Part shown: positions 62,597 to 64,000 of the stretch, one piece after another
How the letters are laid out: each line of letters begins with the position of its first letter
Numbering within the stretch: position 1 is the first letter of the stretch
Assembly: GCF_042678305.1 (NCBI RefSeq)
Contig: NZ_JBHUDT010000002.1
DNA: 64,000 nt
Strand: one strand, 5' to 3'
From: Gelatiniphilus marinus
Lineage (GTDB): Bacteria > Bacteroidota > Bacteroidia > Flavobacteriales > Flavobacteriaceae
The notes under the pieces: generated by a model
The model's input: only the letters and a program-made list of their open reading frames with translations
The model's database searches: none
Told to the model about the DNA's origin: nothing
Made by a program: the position numbers and the translations under genes

Positions 62597-63496
62597 TTAC
62601 AAATGTTTAACTAAGTTTTCTATTGAAGTAAAAGTAGTTATGTTTTTTGGCAGGTTTGATAAGTTTAAACTAGAAAGTTTGGCGCCCAAAACCAGGAATT
62701 TGGTATTTTCGTTTATTAAAAGTGTATCTCTAAACTTGTTTATGTAGTTTAATAGGTTTTCTTCTTCGGGATATACCGTAAAATAAGATATAAAAGTAAT
62801 ATCGTTAAAAAATTCGTGTAAACCTTTAAGGCTATCCATAGGCACGCTTTCGCCTAAGAAAATGGTGTGGTAGCCTTTGCTTCTTAATTGGTAATTGATA
62901 AAAAGCAACCCAATATCGTGTATTTCGTTGTCGGGTAAAAACAAAACAAAGGTTTTAGAATTTGGTTTAGGCTCTAGGCTTTGCAGCCTTTCAATATTAA
63001 TAAGAATTTTTTGTTTAATATGAACAGATAAAAAATGCTCGTGTGCCGGTGTTATGGTATTTGTTTGCCAAAGCAGGCCAATTTCGTTTAATAGTGGTAA
63101 AAAAACCGTGTAGAATATTTCGCTAAAGGTTTTGTTTTCAAGTAGGTTATTGTATGTGTTGTAAAAAAGCACTTGATCGAAATTAATCATGGCCATTTTA
63201 AAGGCGTTAATAGCATGGTCTTCAATTTTTGCCCGCGATGCTATTTCTCTTACTTTAATGGGTATTTCCTCTTCTTTTAAACTGGCAATTTTAGAGACTT
63301 TAAGTCCGTTATTGTTTAAATAAGAGATGTTTAACAGTTTTTGTAAACTTGTTAAGCTGTAATTTCTAATGTTGGTTTCGGTTCTGTTTGGGCTAAGTAA
63401 ATTGTAGCGTTTTTCCCATATTCTTATGGTGTGTGCTTTTATACCTGTTAGGTTTTCTAAATCTTTTATGCTGAAGTTTACCTGTATATTGTTCAT
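62597..63496 (-). CDS. MerR-type regulator with B12-binding domain (CarH-like)
   Basis: A 299-residue protein. The MerR helix-turn-helix is at the N-terminus (FSIKDLENLTGIKAHTIRIW), and a B12-binding domain fills the rest. It keeps W-x9-EH (W143, E153, H154) and E-x-H-x-x-G (EIHDIG, His193), the AdoCbl light-sensing residues of CarH. CarH represses carotenoid genes in the dark and is released by light. I chose the Met at 63496 because the upstream ATG at 63520 lies inside the -7 box; the Met at 63505 is an alternative. Confidence 0.82.
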   Translation of the reverse strand: MNNIQVNFSIKDLENLTGIKAHTIRIWEKRYNLLSPNRTETNIRNYSLTSLQKLLNISYLNNNGLKVSKIASLKEEEIPIKVREIASRAKIEDHAINAFKMAMINFDQVLFYNTYNNLLENKTFSEIFYTVFLPLLNEIGLLWQTNTITPAHEHFLSVHIKQKILINIERLQSLEPKPNSKTFVLFLPDNEIHDIGLLFINYQLRSKGYHTIFLGESVPMDSLKGLHEFFNDITFISYFTVYPEEENLLNYINKFRDTLLINENTKFLVLGAKLSSLNLSNLPKNITTFTSIENLVKHL

Positions 63497-63517
63497 TTCT
63501 TTCATTAATTCATTAAA

Positions 63518-63550
63518 CAAAAGTAGGCATTATTATTTAATGTACAACAA
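63518..63550 (-). promoter_or_regulatory. Promoter of the CarH-like regulator
   Basis: Read on the minus strand, TTGTTG (63550-63545) is followed after 19 nt by TACTTTTG (63525-63518). This is a good Bacteroidetes promoter. Its position means transcription starts downstream of 63518, so the ATG at 63520 cannot be used from it. Confidence 0.6.
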
Positions 63551-63573
63551 GAATTATGTATTAATATAGATAT

Positions 63574-63581
63574 TAGCTTTG
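63574..63581 (+). promoter_or_regulatory. Possible -7 box for the cytochrome gene
   Basis: TAGCTTTG matches TAnnTTTG, 93 nt before the ATG at 63675. No clear -33 box is seen. It lies in the divergent gap between the regulator and the cytochrome gene. Confidence 0.35.
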
Positions 63582-63674
63582 CAACTTTAAGTAAACACGG
63601 TATTTTTGATGGGGTATTGTTTAGTGTATGTTTTATTGTGCAACCTTGGTTTGCAAATAAATATTCTGTTAATT

Positions 63675-64000
63675 ATGCCTAAAAAAAACTTAATAAAAAA
63701 AGAGCTTTTGGACTTTAAATTGCTATCTGTATATATTTTTGCTTGTTTGTGCTTTTTTTCTGCTTGTAAAGAAAAAAAAGATAATTATATAGCGGTTACA
63801 CAAGCCCAGAAAAATAATTTCGCTTCAACAAACCCGATACCAGACCATCATTTTTTAGGCGATAATACTTGTAAAACATGTCATGCTGCCGAGTTTAAAT
63901 CCTGGAAAGGATCACACCATGATAAAGCCATGGAAATAGCTTCAGACTCCACGGTTTTAGGAAACTTTAATAATGCTGAATATACCAATAAAGGTGTAAC
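63675..64000 (+). CDS. c-type cytochrome lipoprotein (3' end outside the window)
   Basis: The frame starts at ATG 63675 and is open to the window end (108 codons). It has a lipoprotein signal (LLSVYIFACLCFFSAC, Cys31) and a heme-binding CKTCH at residues 66-70. Further His residues (KGSHHDKAM) could be distal ligands. The layout fits the start of a multiheme cytochrome c, but only one CxxCH is visible. It is divergent from the CarH-like regulator; a link to the crt cluster is not shown. Confidence 0.72.
   Translation, partial: MPKKNLIKKELLDFKLLSVYIFACLCFFSACKEKKDNYIAVTQAQKNNFASTNPIPDHHFLGDNTCKTCHAAEFKSWKGSHHDKAMEIASDSTVLGNFNNAEYTNKGV

Overview
The window comes from a member of the Bacteroidetes, most likely a marine Flavobacteriaceae. 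The DNA is AT-rich. Several promoters fit the Bacteroidetes -33/-7 pattern (TTTG, then about 18-19 nt, then TAnnTTTG), and ribosome binding sites of the Shine-Dalgarno type are scarce. Family-typical genes include a protein with a type IX secretion sorting domain, a PorV-like outer-membrane protein, DUF3276 and DUF5606 proteins, a cyclophilin-FKBP fusion, a long NusB and a zeaxanthin-type carotenoid cluster. No rRNA, tRNA, CRISPR array, prophage or classical insertion sequence was seen.

Region 1 (1-2770, minus strand) holds a methyltransferase cut by the window edge and a Uup-like ABC-F ATPase.

Region 2 (2877-33356, plus strand) is one long cell-surface polysaccharide locus of 27 genes, many overlapping by 1 or 4 nt. 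It starts behind a good promoter with a Wza-like lipoprotein, a Wzc-like tyrosine kinase and a Wzm/Wzt ABC exporter whose ATPase has a carbohydrate-binding tail. A pyruvyltransferase and five glycosyltransferases follow. A nonulosonic acid block comes next (NeuB-like, a methyltransferase-like gene, NeuC-like, NeuA-like), then an asparagine-synthetase-like amidotransferase, an unassigned GT-B-like protein and an MBOAT/SGNH O-acylation pair. Six more glycosyltransferases, an O-antigen ligase/polymerase-like membrane protein and the initiating sugar-phosphate transferase close the locus. The predicted product is an acidic glycan carrying a sialic-acid-like sugar, possibly pyruvylated, O-acylated and amidated.

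Region 3 (33380-41710) is mostly housekeeping: a DUF4105 protein, a PorV-like protein, phosphatidylserine synthase, a DUF808 protein, then a small GIY-YIG nuclease gene enclosed by near-perfect 37-bp inverted repeats (a candidate mobile element). After that come a lipoprotein, LptB, an AhpD-like protein, TatC and the KdsD/KpsF sugar-phosphate isomerase.

Region 4 (41916-58572) holds RecQ, the cyclophilin-FKBP protein, an acetyltransferase, a thioredoxin-fold protein, CsaA, a secreted M14 carboxypeptidase, a DUF3276 protein, an ABC exporter with a non-canonical Walker B residue, NusB, a DUF1573 lipoprotein, YajC, RuvX, a small type IX cargo protein, peptide deformylase, a DUF5606 protein, a TlpA-like thioredoxin and two small unknown proteins.

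Region 5 (58620-63550, minus strand) is a carotenoid operon (crtI-crtB-crtZ-crtY) preceded by a MerR-type regulator with a B12-binding domain. The regulator keeps the residues known from the CarH light receptor. A pair of direct repeats 21 bp apart lies between the regulator and crtI and overlaps two -7 boxes, so light-controlled zeaxanthin synthesis is a reasonable hypothesis. The window ends inside a c-type cytochrome lipoprotein gene.
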